From Advenella kashmirensis W13003 (lineage in GTDB: Bacteria > Pseudomonadota > Gammaproteobacteria > Burkholderiales > Burkholderiaceae_B), in assembly GCF_000506985.1 (NCBI RefSeq), contig NZ_KI650979.1:496001-560000 (forward strand): a stretch of DNA of 64,000 nt, written 5' to 3'. Position numbers and translations under genes: made by a program. Shown here in pieces: positions 8,452 through 17,112 of the stretch (the stretch's first letter is position 1; each line of letters begins with the position of its first letter). The notes under the pieces were generated by a model. That model was not told where the DNA came from and ran no database searches. It worked only from the letters and a program-made list of their open reading frames with translations.

Positions 8452-9414
8452 TTACTCCGGTTTAATGCCTGCGGCCTTAATCACTTTGGCCCATTTTTCA
8501 GTTTCGTCCGCCTGGAATTGCTTTAGCGTTTCACCGTCGCCGAACGCCACTTCGGTCCCGGTTTTTTCCGTCAATTGCTTCAGTTCTGTCGAGCCCATTG
8601 CCTTCTTGAGCAATTTGCCCAAGTGAGTGGTCACTTCAGGCGGCGCATTACGCGGCAGGTAAACCGCCGTCCAATACGACATTTCGTATCCTTTCACACC
8701 GGCCTCTTCCATCGTGGGTACGGATGGCAGAATGTCGAGCCGCCGCTTGCTACTGACCGCCAGGCCGCGCAACTTGCCGTTCTTGACCAGGCTGACCGCC
8801 GACGAAGTATCGACAAACATTACCTGAATCAGGCCGCCCATCAAGTCATTGAGCGCGTTCGGATTGCTCTTGTATGGAACATGGACAAGATCGACATCGG
8901 CGAGCTGCTTGTACAGTTCGGCAGATACCCGCGACGACGAACTGCCGCTGCCGAAATTGAGCTTGCCGGGTTCTTTTTTTGCCTGGGCGGTAAATTCCGC
9001 GACCGTAGTGGCGGGAAAATCGGGCTTGGTAACCATCACCAGGTATCCCTTGCGCAGCAAGGCCACCGGCGTGAAATCCTTGACCGGATCATACGGCACG
9101 TTCTTGTACAGGTGCTCGGCCGCGGCATGGGTGCTGTTCGTGGTCAGCAGGATGGTGTACCCGTCCGGTTTCGCGTTCGCAACATCCTGTGCCGCGATAA
9201 AACCGTTACCACCGGGTCGGTTCTCAACCACCACCGTTACTTTGTCCGCCTGCCCCATGGTTTGCGCCAGTGCACGCGCCACCTGGTCCGTACCGCTGCC
9301 GGCCCCGAAAGGCACGACCATCCGGATGGGTTTCGAAGGGTAAGCCTGCTGCGCGAAGGCAGGTTGCGCCATTGTCACGGACAGCGCTGCGCACAAGTAG
9401 GTAAGCAATTTCAT
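8452..9414 (-). CDS. Bug-type periplasmic solute receptor of the AtuA operon
   Basis: A 320-residue exported receptor. I chose the ATG at 9414: it follows a GGAGA site and gives a clean signal peptide (MKLLTYLCAALSVTMAQPAF, cleavage near AFAQ). A longer frame to 9507 adds a non-secretory N-terminus. Bug motifs: YPSKPIRMVVPFGAG, PDGYTILLT, VHVPYKSNPNALND. First gene of the leftward AtuA operon, with a divergent LysR gene 160 bases away. Confidence 0.92.
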   Translation of the reverse strand: MKLLTYLCAALSVTMAQPAFAQQAYPSKPIRMVVPFGAGSGTDQVARALAQTMGQADKVTVVVENRPGGNGFIAAQDVANAKPDGYTILLTTNSTHAAAEHLYKNVPYDPVKDFTPVALLRKGYLVMVTKPDFPATTVAEFTAQAKKEPGKLNFGSGSSSSRVSAELYKQLADVDLVHVPYKSNPNALNDLMGGLIQVMFVDTSSAVSLVKNGKLRGLAVSSKRRLDILPSVPTMEEAGVKGYEMSYWTAVYLPRNAPPEVTTHLGKLLKKAMGSTELKQLTEKTGTEVAFGDGETLKQFQADETEKWAKVIKAAGIKPE

Positions 9415-9531
9415 ATGGTCTCCTGGGTTGTTAGCAGAAGGTGGCCCGTGTGGCTGAGCCTGCTTCCGCTTTTCTTTACTTGTGCAGATAGTGTAGATAG
9501 GGCACACTGATAGCGGAAGTGAATTTATCTT

Positions 9532-9558
9532 ATCAATTTGATGCTTTTAAATTATCAA
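9532..9558. promoter_or_regulatory. LysR-type box between Bug/AtuA operon and LysR gene
   Basis: Two overlapping dyads: ATCAATTTGAT (9532-9542) and TTGAT-N11-ATCAA (9538-9558). The second has the T-N11-A layout expected of LysR regulators. It ends 16 bases before the LysR start codon, fitting autoregulation and activation of the divergent operon. Inference from pattern only. Confidence 0.5.
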
Positions 9559-9574
9559 TGAACGGGGGCCCTGG

Positions 9575-10477
9575 GTGAGTTCTACCTTAACTGTCCATGA
9601 ACTGGAAGCATTCCTGCTGATCGCACAGACCTGCAACTTTCGCCGGGCCGCCGAACGTTTTCACATATCACAACCGGCATTCAGCCGCATCATTCAGTCA
9701 GCAGAGGACAAGCTGGGGGCCCGCCTGCTTGACCGTAATACGCGCCGTGTGGAATTGACGCGCGCTGGCGAAGAGTTGTTGCCGATCGCCCGCCGCATTG
9801 TTGCTGAATTTCATGACTCCCTGAGCGATCTGTCTGAATTCGTGGCGGGACGAAAAGGCCTGATTACGATTGCATGCCTGCCATCCGCTGCCGCCTTGCT
9901 GCCGGAAATCATGTTCCGGTTCGAGCAGTCGCACCCCCGCGTGACCATTTCGCTGGTACCGCTGTCTAATGAATTCGTCCTGGAAATGGTATCCGATGGG
10001 CGAGCGGATTTCGGGATTTCGGTAGCGCCCGCTTCCTCCAGTCACGTATCATTCGAGCCCTTTACACGCGATGACTTTGTGTTGATTTGCAGTCGCAAGG
10101 CTCCTCTGGCCCAGTGTCGGGAGGTTGACTGGCGTGTACTGGCGACGCAGCCGGTTGTGGCTAGCGGACCGGCCAGCAGTATTCGTCCAATCGTTGATAG
10201 AGTGCTTGGCAATCTAGGCCTGTCGATCGCGCCCAAGTATGAGGCCACCAATATATCGGTGGTCGGCGCAATGGTATCGGCCGGGCTGGGCGTAGCGCCC
10301 ATTCCCCGCCTGGCGTTGCGACTGATGGATGTGACAGGGCTGGCAGTGCTCAAGCTGAGCCAGCCTGTCGTTCAGCGGGAAATCGGCATTCTGACGCGTA
10401 CGGGCCGATCGCTTTCTGCGGCTGCAAGTAATTTTCTGGATACCATGCGCAGCGACGTAACCGATCCCGAAATGTAA
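9575..10477 (+). CDS. LysR-family regulator
   Basis: A 300-residue LysR regulator with a GTG start. N-terminal winged helix (about 5-65: VHELEAFLLIAQTCNFRRAA, HISQPAFSRIIQSAE) and a periplasmic-binding-like co-inducer domain (about 90-290). Divergent from the Bug-AtuA operon and the likely controller of it. The inducer is presumably an operon metabolite. Confidence 0.9.
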   Translation: MSSTLTVHELEAFLLIAQTCNFRRAAERFHISQPAFSRIIQSAEDKLGARLLDRNTRRVELTRAGEELLPIARRIVAEFHDSLSDLSEFVAGRKGLITIACLPSAAALLPEIMFRFEQSHPRVTISLVPLSNEFVLEMVSDGRADFGISVAPASSSHVSFEPFTRDDFVLICSRKAPLAQCREVDWRVLATQPVVASGPASSIRPIVDRVLGNLGLSIAPKYEATNISVVGAMVSAGLGVAPIPRLALRLMDVTGLAVLKLSQPVVQREIGILTRTGRSLSAAASNFLDTMRSDVTDPEM

Positions 10478-10510
10478 AGCCACTTAGGCAGGCAGGGTTG
10501 CTCACTCGCC

Positions 10511-11698
10511 CTACACGTTTTCCGACTGCAGCGCTCCAGTCACTTTAACCCGGCTGGCATCGGCACTGCTCCGCAACATGACAGGCACGACACTGGCCAC
10601 ACCGACCACAGCCAGCCCAGCACCCACCCACAACGGCGCGCGCATGCCAAGATCCAGACTCATTCCCAGTCCGCCCAGTGCGGATCCCGCAAACAGGCCG
10701 ATATTAATCACCGATGCATGCACCGTATTTACGAGCGGCCGCGCATTGGCCGAGCGAATGACGCGTGTTACCATGGCCGGGTTCAGTGAGACACCGGTCA
10801 GTCCGATCAAAATCAGCGCCCCCAATGCGACAACGTGCATCTGCCCAAAGACCGCAAACGCGACCAGGGCGCCAGTCAATATCACCTGGCCCCAAAACAG
10901 CACCCGCATGGTATGCCGATCCGCCAGCCGCCCCACAATGAAATTGCCGACCACGGTTGATGCGCCATACAGCATCAGCAACAGTGGAACGGTTGAAGCG
11001 TGATAGCCGCTGATGTTCATCAGGATCGGCGCAAAATAGCTGAATGCCGCAAACGTCGCGCCAATGATCAACGCGCTCGTTGCATAGGCGGCCCACAAGC
11101 TTGCATTGCGCAACGAAGCCAGCTCAGCAGACACACTGGTGCGCGCTTCCACTTGCGAATTGGGTAGCGACAATGCCAGCACGACACCCGATGCCGCAGT
11201 CAACGCAGCAACCAGCCAGAACACAAAGCGCCAGCCGAACAGCTGCTCCAATGCCGTTGCCGCCGGTACGCCCAGGACAGTGGCAAACATCAGTCCGCTG
11301 ATGACAATAGCTGCTGATCTTGCAATCTTGTTCGCAGGCACCATCTGGGCACAAAGCGCCAGGGCCAGACCGAAACAGCCGGACGCAGCCACACCGGAAA
11401 GAATGCGGCCGATCACCATAATTTCATATGCCATCGCTGCGGCAGCAATGGACTGCCCTAGCGTGTACACCGCAAGCAGCGCCAGCAATGCACGCTTGCG
11501 AGGCACGTTCAGCAAACATAGCATCAGCACTGGTCCGCCTACTACCATACCGGCGGCGTAAAACGAAATCAGGTAGCCGACAGAAGCGATCGGTACATCC
11601 AGTGCATGTGCGAGCGAGGGCATCATGCCCGCAATCATGAATTCGGAAGTGGTCAGTGCAAAAACGCTCAGGGCCAGCAAATAAACATTGACGGGCAT
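10511..11698 (-). CDS. MFS drug-efflux-type transporter (DHA1 group)
   Basis: A 395-residue inner-membrane protein with about 12 hydrophobic segments. The N-terminal pattern LSVFALTTSEFMIAGMMP and the GRILSGVAASGCFG motif in TM4 resemble the DHA1 exporters (AraJ, SotB, PbuE, chloramphenicol-resistance types). It lies 46 bases downstream of the SDR gene on the same strand, with TetR divergent, so it is probably part of a TetR-repressed export/detoxification operon. Substrate unknown. Confidence 0.87.
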   Translation of the reverse strand: MPVNVYLLALSVFALTTSEFMIAGMMPSLAHALDVPIASVGYLISFYAAGMVVGGPVLMLCLLNVPRKRALLALLAVYTLGQSIAAAAMAYEIMVIGRILSGVAASGCFGLALALCAQMVPANKIARSAAIVISGLMFATVLGVPAATALEQLFGWRFVFWLVAALTAASGVVLALSLPNSQVEARTSVSAELASLRNASLWAAYATSALIIGATFAAFSYFAPILMNISGYHASTVPLLLMLYGASTVVGNFIVGRLADRHTMRVLFWGQVILTGALVAFAVFGQMHVVALGALILIGLTGVSLNPAMVTRVIRSANARPLVNTVHASVINIGLFAGSALGGLGMSLDLGMRAPLWVGAGLAVVGVASVVPVMLRSSADASRVKVTGALQSENV

Positions 11699-11744
11699 GA
11701 TCGGTAATTCCTTTATTGATAAATCTTGAATGTGTTAGAAAGGT

Positions 11745-12521
11745 TCAAATATTGGCGCCGCCATCGATCAGCAGGCTCGCCCCCGTGATGGTGCGTGCCG
11801 CATCGCTGGCCAGATACACTGCCATGGCGGCAATTTCTTCGGGATGGTTGTAATGGGAAATGGCGCGCAGCGTGCGCTGCTCATCGGCATGAGGACCGTT
11901 GGCAGGATTCATATCAGTGTCGGTCGAACCCGGCTGTATGATATTGACCGTAATACCTCGCGGCCCCAGGTCGCGTGCAGCGCCCTTGGTCAGGCCCCAT
12001 ACTGCCGCTTTACTCATGGCATACAGCGACATGCCCGGACTGGGAACCCGCTCGGCCAGATTGCTGCCAATATTGATGATGCGCCCGCCATTGGGCAGCA
12101 CCTGCGCGGCGCGCTGGATCGCGGCAAACACCGCACGCGCATTAACGCCCATTTGCTGCTCGTAATCGTCCAGTGTGAACTCTCCAGTCGGCTTCAGTTC
12201 AAAAATACCCGCGTTGTTCACCAGAATATCCAGTTGTCCGAACTGCTCTACGGTCGTTGAAACCGCGGTTTGTACTGCGACCGGGTCCAGGCTGTCGACT
12301 TGCAGCGCCAGCGCCGCAAGGCCTGGATTCTTTCCGTTCCCGGATGCCGCGGCGCGATGCAATTCTTCGATTTCCGAAACAAGCGCTTGCGCCGACTCAG
12401 CTGATTTTGAATAGGTGAAGGCGACACGTGCACCTTCTTGCGCCAGTTGGCGAACAATAGCCGCACCAATTCCCCGCGACCCGCCGGTGACCAGCGCTGT
12501 TTTTCCGATAAGTTGTGACAT
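11745..12521 (-). CDS. SDR-family NAD(P)-dependent oxidoreductase
   Basis: A 258-residue classical short-chain dehydrogenase. Cofactor motif TGGSRGIG (12-19), NNAG (103-106), catalytic Ser153, Tyr167 and Lys171 (YAMSK), and a C-terminal GASLLIDGG as in FabG-like enzymes. There is a 10-15 residue insertion around 57-70. First gene of a two-gene operon with the MFS exporter and divergent from TetR. The substrate is probably a small carbonyl or alcohol. Confidence 0.9.
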   Translation of the reverse strand: MSQLIGKTALVTGGSRGIGAAIVRQLAQEGARVAFTYSKSAESAQALVSEIEELHRAAASGNGKNPGLAALALQVDSLDPVAVQTAVSTTVEQFGQLDILVNNAGIFELKPTGEFTLDDYEQQMGVNARAVFAAIQRAAQVLPNGGRIINIGSNLAERVPSPGMSLYAMSKAAVWGLTKGAARDLGPRGITVNIIQPGSTDTDMNPANGPHADEQRTLRAISHYNHPEEIAAMAVYLASDAARTITGASLLIDGGANI

Positions 12522-12542
12522 GATGAATTCCTTTTTTGAGTG

Positions 12543-12608
12543 ATCGTTATATAATGCTAAACTAGCGTTTCAGAGATCGTCAAATACATTTTTGTATCAA
12601 TCGTTATA
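12543..12608. promoter_or_regulatory. TetR operator candidates in the SDR/TetR divergent promoter
   Basis: A direct repeat ATCGTTATA occurs at 12543-12551 and 12600-12608. Between them lies the dyad ATACA-TTTT-TGTAT (12584-12597). The dyad is centred 29 bases before the TetR start and suits a TetR dimer. Which element is bound is uncertain. Confidence 0.4.
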
Positions 12609-12619
12609 AATTGGAGTTT

Positions 12620-13222
12620 ATGGTGTCCAGAGGTCGTCCCCGCTCCTTTGACCGAGACGCGGTTTTGCGCGCCGCCATGGGTTTGTTCCAGGTACATGGC
12701 TATGAAGGCACATCCATGGCGGACCTGACTGCGGCCATGGGAATTCCCGCGCCAAGTCTTTACAACGCGTTTGGAAGCAAGGAGGGATTATTCAAGGAAG
12801 CCGTGGAATATTACGTCGCTCATGATGGCGACGCGACCACCCGCGCGCTGCGCGAACAGCCCACGGCACGCAGCGCGATTGAAACCATGCTGCGCAGTGC
12901 ACTGGGCACAACGCCTGCTGGGTCGGAGAATCCGGGGTGTCTGGTGGTGCTGGGTGCCACCAATTGTGCCGAGGAGAATCGCAATGTGAGCGATTTCCTG
13001 AAGAGTCGCCGCCTGGGGAATTATGAAGCGATTCACCAGCGTATTTTGAAGGGGCAGGCAGAAAAAGAAATATCAAAAAAAACAGACACTGCTGCACTTG
13101 CCAGCTTTTATACCACAGTCATGAACGGTCTGGCAATACAAATACGCGATGGCGTGCCTCACGCTGCGCTTGAAAAAGTCGTGGAAACGGCCATGGCGGC
13201 ATGGCCTGGCAAGTCGACCTGA
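12620..13222 (+). CDS. TetR-family repressor
   Basis: A 200-residue TetR regulator. It opens MVSRGRPRSFDRDAVLRAAM with the helix-turn-helix at about 25-55 (TSMADLTAAMGIPAPSLYNAFGSK), followed by the ligand domain with a C-terminal part common in NemR/AcrR-like proteins. The start is ATG 12620 or GTG 12623; GGAG at 12613-12616 sits better with the latter. A TTG at 12611 is also open but would contain the ribosome site. Divergent from the SDR-MFS operon, which it probably represses. Confidence 0.9.
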   Translation: MVSRGRPRSFDRDAVLRAAMGLFQVHGYEGTSMADLTAAMGIPAPSLYNAFGSKEGLFKEAVEYYVAHDGDATTRALREQPTARSAIETMLRSALGTTPAGSENPGCLVVLGATNCAEENRNVSDFLKSRRLGNYEAIHQRILKGQAEKEISKKTDTAALASFYTTVMNGLAIQIRDGVPHAALEKVVETAMAAWPGKST

Positions 13223-13279
13223 AATCGTAATTCAGAGATTGCCACAGCGACCTGATGCAAACAGGCGTGTTCGCTCAAA

Positions 13280-14380
13280 CTATTGCTTAATGCCCGGCTC
13301 GAACGCCAGCCCGTCCAGATTCAAGTCGTCCTCGTCCAGCGCCCGCTCCGGCAGACGGATGGCTCCGTTTACCAGAGCCAGCGGCAGCCTCAATGGGCTG
13401 CCTCGCAGACCAAGATAAAAGGTTTGTTCTGCGGGAAAAGCATTGAGTCCGTCAGAACAGCTTGCGGCCCATTGCAGATTGATCAGTGTGCCAAGTGCGC
13501 TTTCGGCATAAATGCCAACTGTAATCTTCGCGCCAAATTGAGCCGCGCGCTCGCGGATGCGTTGCGCTTCACCCATACCGATACGCCCGGGCTTGGTACT
13601 GAGTGCCCTGGCGCCGGCTTGCAGAAATTGTTCGGCATCATATTGCGTCGTGCAGGCGCGGTCAATCAGAATCGGCAATGGCGACTGTCGTTGCAAGGAT
13701 TCAAACAACGATATGGATTCCAGCGGACACGGGTCTTCCGCGTATTCAACATTGCAATTGGCCAGCAGTTCCAGATAGGCCGGCGCCTCGTTCGATGAGT
13801 AATGGCTATTGGCGTCAACCACGTAACGGCAATGAGCAGGCAACGCATCGCGTAGCGCACGAAGCACCACGCGATCTGTATCAAAACCCTGCCCGCCCTT
13901 GACCTTGAAATTACAAATGCCATAGCGTGAATGTTGCGCCTGGGCATCTTGCACCATGCGCGCCGGAGACTGCCGCGTCAGGGTCCATGCAACCGCGATG
14001 TCGGCACGACCGTTTTCAAAGCGCCATAAGGGTTTCTGGTGTGCTGCTGCACGCAACAGCCAGGCGGCGCTTTCGATCATTCCCTTGCCCAGGCGGTTCT
14101 CAGGGATGGGTGCCAGCGCCTGGTGCACCGCTTCGGCGTCCATCAGATCAATACCGTCCAATTGCGGCATTAGTACATCACGAAAGGCCGCCTGCAGCAT
14201 GGCAGGCGACACCCCCGACCAGGTGGCCTTGAGTGTCCCTTCTGCGTAGCCACATTGACCCTGCTCATTGCATAACGTCAGCAGCGCATAAACGCCTTCG
14301 TCCTCGACTGCGTTGGCCCAATGGATCGTATTGAAATACGGAATCCGATAGAAACGCAGCGACCATTGCGCAAGTTTCAT
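13280..14380 (-). CDS. Enolase-superfamily enzyme, muconate-lactonizing (MLE) subgroup
   Basis: A 366-residue enzyme of the mandelate racemase/muconate lactonizing superfamily. The MLE-type catalytic set is complete: KxK at Lys159/Lys161, metal ligands Asp189, Glu215 and Asp240, and the second base Lys263. These enzymes abstract a proton alpha to a carboxylate (cycloisomerase, o-succinylbenzoate synthase or dipeptide epimerase chemistry). The start codon overlaps the Bug receptor stop by one base (TGATG), so translation is coupled. The ligand of that receptor is likely the substrate or a close relative. Confidence 0.87.
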   Translation of the reverse strand: MKLAQWSLRFYRIPYFNTIHWANAVEDEGVYALLTLCNEQGQCGYAEGTLKATWSGVSPAMLQAAFRDVLMPQLDGIDLMDAEAVHQALAPIPENRLGKGMIESAAWLLRAAAHQKPLWRFENGRADIAVAWTLTRQSPARMVQDAQAQHSRYGICNFKVKGGQGFDTDRVVLRALRDALPAHCRYVVDANSHYSSNEAPAYLELLANCNVEYAEDPCPLESISLFESLQRQSPLPILIDRACTTQYDAEQFLQAGARALSTKPGRIGMGEAQRIRERAAQFGAKITVGIYAESALGTLINLQWAASCSDGLNAFPAEQTFYLGLRGSPLRLPLALVNGAIRLPERALDEDDLNLDGLAFEPGIKQ

Positions 14381-15351
14381 CAGTTGGCCTGAATGTGGGC
14401 GGCCTTGACGAGTTTGCCCCAAGTTTGCATTTCCCGCTCAACATGGGTTTTGAACTCATCCCCTGTTGTGCCCAGCATTTCTACGCCGTCAGAGGTAAAC
14501 GTCTCGCTGAACGACTTGTCGCGAATAATTTTGTTGATTGCGGCGTTGAGTTTCTGGACAATCGGCTTTGGCGTGCCTGCCGGTGCCACATAACCCCACC
14601 AACCCTGCGCGTCATAACCGGGTACCGTCTCCTGAATGGTAGGCACATCGGGCAGTGAGGACATGCGTTTCCTGCCTGTCGTAGCAAGTGCCTTGACGCG
14701 CCCCGGTTTCAAATATGCCAAGGTGCCCGGATACGTACCGAACGTCACATTCACCTGCCCACTGGCCACATCGTTCAAACCCTGGGCCAGTCCTTTGTAC
14801 GGAATATGCATGACATTGATACCGGCCAGATCTTTCAGCATTTCGCCCATCAAGTGCGCCGAACTGCCATTACCAGTAGACGCGAACGAATAGTGGCCCG
14901 GTTCTTTTTTTGCAAGTGCAATGAATTCTGCCACGTTATTGGCCGGCAATTTTGAATTGGCGATCATGACGTACGACGAGGTAGCGGCCAGCGTAATGAA
15001 CTCGAAGCTCTTGATTGGATCAAACGGCAATTTGCTGACCAGTGACGGCAGAATCGAATGCGCCGCAGCAGCCTGCAGCAAGGTGTAGCCATCAGGGGCC
15101 GCTCTGGCGACATACTCTGTCCCGATCGCTGTGCCTGCGCCGGGCTTGTTTTCCACGATGACCGTCTGCTTGAGCTCCTCGCCAAGATGTTGCGCCATGC
15201 GTCGGGCCAGAATGTCATTAATCGCGCCGGGTGTGTACGGCACAATGATGCGAATGGGGCGATTTGGATAAGTGTCGGCTGTTTGGGCATGGGCGGAAAA
15301 AACCGCAGCAATGGCCAGGACGATCACCGCGGGCAGGCGGATCCCTTTCAT
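14380..15351 (-). CDS. Bug-type periplasmic solute receptor
   Basis: A 323-residue receptor. The ATG at 15351 is chosen because the alternative ATG at 15366 lies inside the ribosome site (ATGAGGAG). Signal peptide about 1-24 (IRLPAVIVLAIAAVFSAHAQ), then YPNRPIRIIVPYTPG, PDGYTLLQA and IPYKGLAQGLND. First gene of an operon with the enolase-superfamily enzyme. Its promoter region contains three matching dyads. Confidence 0.92.
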   Translation of the reverse strand: MKGIRLPAVIVLAIAAVFSAHAQTADTYPNRPIRIIVPYTPGAINDILARRMAQHLGEELKQTVIVENKPGAGTAIGTEYVARAAPDGYTLLQAAAAHSILPSLVSKLPFDPIKSFEFITLAATSSYVMIANSKLPANNVAEFIALAKKEPGHYSFASTGNGSSAHLMGEMLKDLAGINVMHIPYKGLAQGLNDVASGQVNVTFGTYPGTLAYLKPGRVKALATTGRKRMSSLPDVPTIQETVPGYDAQGWWGYVAPAGTPKPIVQKLNAAINKIIRDKSFSETFTSDGVEMLGTTGDEFKTHVEREMQTWGKLVKAAHIQAN

Positions 15352-15402
15352 ATTTTGTCTCCTCATCAGAGGTTTTTGCCTTCATAAAAGTCGGCTTATT
15401 TG

Positions 15403-15489
15403 GTTGAAAAAAGCAACTACACTATTCTCAATAGACAAAATATATAGTTGCTAATTTCAACTATAATTCAGATGGTTGAAATTTTCAAC
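15403..15489. promoter_or_regulatory. Three GTTG-N7-CAAC dyads upstream of the Bug/MLE operon
   Basis: Three 15-bp elements with identical arms: GTTGAAAAAAGCAAC (15403-15417), GTTGCTAATTTCAAC (15447-15461) and GTTGAAATTTTCAAC (15475-15489). Start-to-start distances are 44 and 28 bp. The region is AT-rich and lies directly upstream of the Bug gene. No regulator gene is adjacent, so the binding protein would be encoded elsewhere. Confidence 0.55.
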
Positions 15490-15591
15490 TAATTTTTTAA
15501 CATGCCTGATCACACCATAAGATCATGTCCGAAAAAGCTTTTAAACAGGAATTTCACCGCCCATCTGGCCGATTCGCGCAAACGGATCGCT

Positions 15592-16035
15592 TTAATCGCC
15601 CGACACCAGGTTGCTGCACGGCGCTGCGCCTTCCGGCAGTTGTCGTACACGCCCCAGAAACGACCATTGGTGACGCGCTACCTCGCTACCCTGCGCGAGT
15701 GCTCGACCGATCCACTGCCCGGCTTCGCATCGGTCTGCCGGGATGGCATCGCCATAGAGCGTCGGCCCCACCAGAAGCGCCATACCGAGCATTTCCTGTG
15801 CTCCCAGGTGACCCGCCTCACCGGCTGAACGCAAAAGCGTGAGCATCTGGTCATAATCGCCTGTCGTCTGAGCCTCAAGGGCCAGTTGAAATGTCTGACC
15901 TGCCGAAATCTTTCCATCGGCAAGCGCAGGTGTCGACAAGCCATATCCTGCCAGCATCACCAGTGTAAAAGTCAAATATTTATACGGTGCAGAAAGAAAA
16001 TTGCCGCACTTGCCTGTTGAAGATGTGAACGCCAT
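15592..16035 (-). CDS. Exported Sel1/TPR-like small protein
   Basis: A 147-residue protein with an N-terminal signal or membrane segment (about 18-40, YLTFTLVMLAGYGLSTPALA) and one or two Sel1/TPR-like helical repeats (YDQMLTLLRSAGEAGHLGAQ and a following LG-MALLVGP stretch). The ATG at 16035 follows a GGGAGG site; a longer frame to 16089 lacks one. Sel1 repeats mediate protein contacts in the envelope. No specific partner is suggested by the neighbours. Function unknown. Confidence 0.65.
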   Translation of the reverse strand: MAFTSSTGKCGNFLSAPYKYLTFTLVMLAGYGLSTPALADGKISAGQTFQLALEAQTTGDYDQMLTLLRSAGEAGHLGAQEMLGMALLVGPTLYGDAIPADRCEAGQWIGRALAQGSEVARHQWSFLGRVRQLPEGAAPCSNLVSGD

Positions 16036-16162
16036 GATGGCCTCCCGTTCGTGTGTACGCAAGTCATTCTGGCGCACGAACGCATCCATGAAAAGATGGA
16101 TTATCCGTAACAGGGTTCAGGCAAAACCTAAGACTGGAATGACAGAGCCCACCAATTCTCCC

Positions 16163-17104
16163 TCACACCAGATTCGTCGGCTCACCCGCAAAAAAGTGAT
16201 TGATATTGTCGAAGGCGGTGCCAAAGTAGTTCTCATAATTATCACGTTCCACATAACCAAGATGCGGCGTACATAATACATTTGGCATATCACGCAAGGG
16301 AGACGCCGTGGCGGGTTCCTCTTCATACACGTCGACGGCTGCAAAGCCGGGTGCCCCACTGGTCAACGCCTCCTGCAAAGCGCCCCCTTCAATCAATTCA
16401 GCCCGGCTTGTATTGACGATCAGTGCACGGGGTCCCATCCTGGCCAGATCACTACGTTTGACAATGCCTTGAGTCTCGTCATTCAGACGAATATGCAAAG
16501 ACACGATATCGCTTTCTGCAAAAAAAGCTTCGCGCGACGGGGCCACTTCGAATCCGTCTGATCGCGCTCTTTCAGTCGACTCCGCCCTGCCCAACACCCA
16601 CACCTGCATGCCGAATGCGCGGCCATAGCGAGCAACCTGCTCACCGATGCGGCCATAGCTCCATACGCCGAGTCGATGGCCCTGCAGTTTTTGGCCAAGG
16701 CTGCCTTGCCACATACCCTGTTTCAGGCGATTGGCCTCTTGCACAATATGGCGGCGACTGGCCAGAATCAGCCCCCATGTCAGCTCCGCCGTGGCAGTGC
16801 CCGATCCCGACCCCTGGGCAACGGCGATACCCTGGCGACGGCAGGCATCCAGATCAATGTGCCCCGCCACCTTGCCGATTTGGCTGATAAGCTTCAAGCG
16901 GGGCAATTGCCTGAGCATATCAGCAGTCAGTCTGGTTCTTTCCCTGGTCAGAACGACAGCATCGGCCTCCTGGAAGCGTTTGACCAGCGCATCCGGATCG
17001 TTGCAGCTATCGTTATAGATGGTCACTTCATGCGATTGAAGTTTTTCAAAACAGTCCAGATCACGAACGCAATTCTGGTAATCCTCGGGAATGACAATAT
17101 GCAT
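16163..17104 (-). CDS. D-2-hydroxyacid dehydrogenase family protein
   Basis: A 313-residue NAD(P)-dependent dehydrogenase. Catalytic Arg234 (NTSRAELIE), Glu262/Glu263 (YEEEP) and His281 (TPHLGY) are all visible. The nucleotide-binding turn reads SYGRIG (149-154), with serine replacing the first glycine of GxGxxG. It lies eight bases downstream of a Bug receptor gene and is probably co-transcribed with it, so it may oxidise or reduce the imported hydroxy or keto acid. The substrate is not predictable. Confidence 0.87.
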   Translation of the reverse strand: MHIVIPEDYQNCVRDLDCFEKLQSHEVTIYNDSCNDPDALVKRFQEADAVVLTRERTRLTADMLRQLPRLKLISQIGKVAGHIDLDACRRQGIAVAQGSGSGTATAELTWGLILASRRHIVQEANRLKQGMWQGSLGQKLQGHRLGVWSYGRIGEQVARYGRAFGMQVWVLGRAESTERARSDGFEVAPSREAFFAESDIVSLHIRLNDETQGIVKRSDLARMGPRALIVNTSRAELIEGGALQEALTSGAPGFAAVDVYEEEPATASPLRDMPNVLCTPHLGYVERDNYENYFGTAFDNINHFFAGEPTNLV

Positions 17105-17112
17105 AATGGGCT

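Noticed and set aside
15502-15842. Two rightward frames of about 105 residues
   Set aside because: They are antisense to the Sel1-like gene, rich in Arg/Pro/His as typical of shadow frames, and have no domain.
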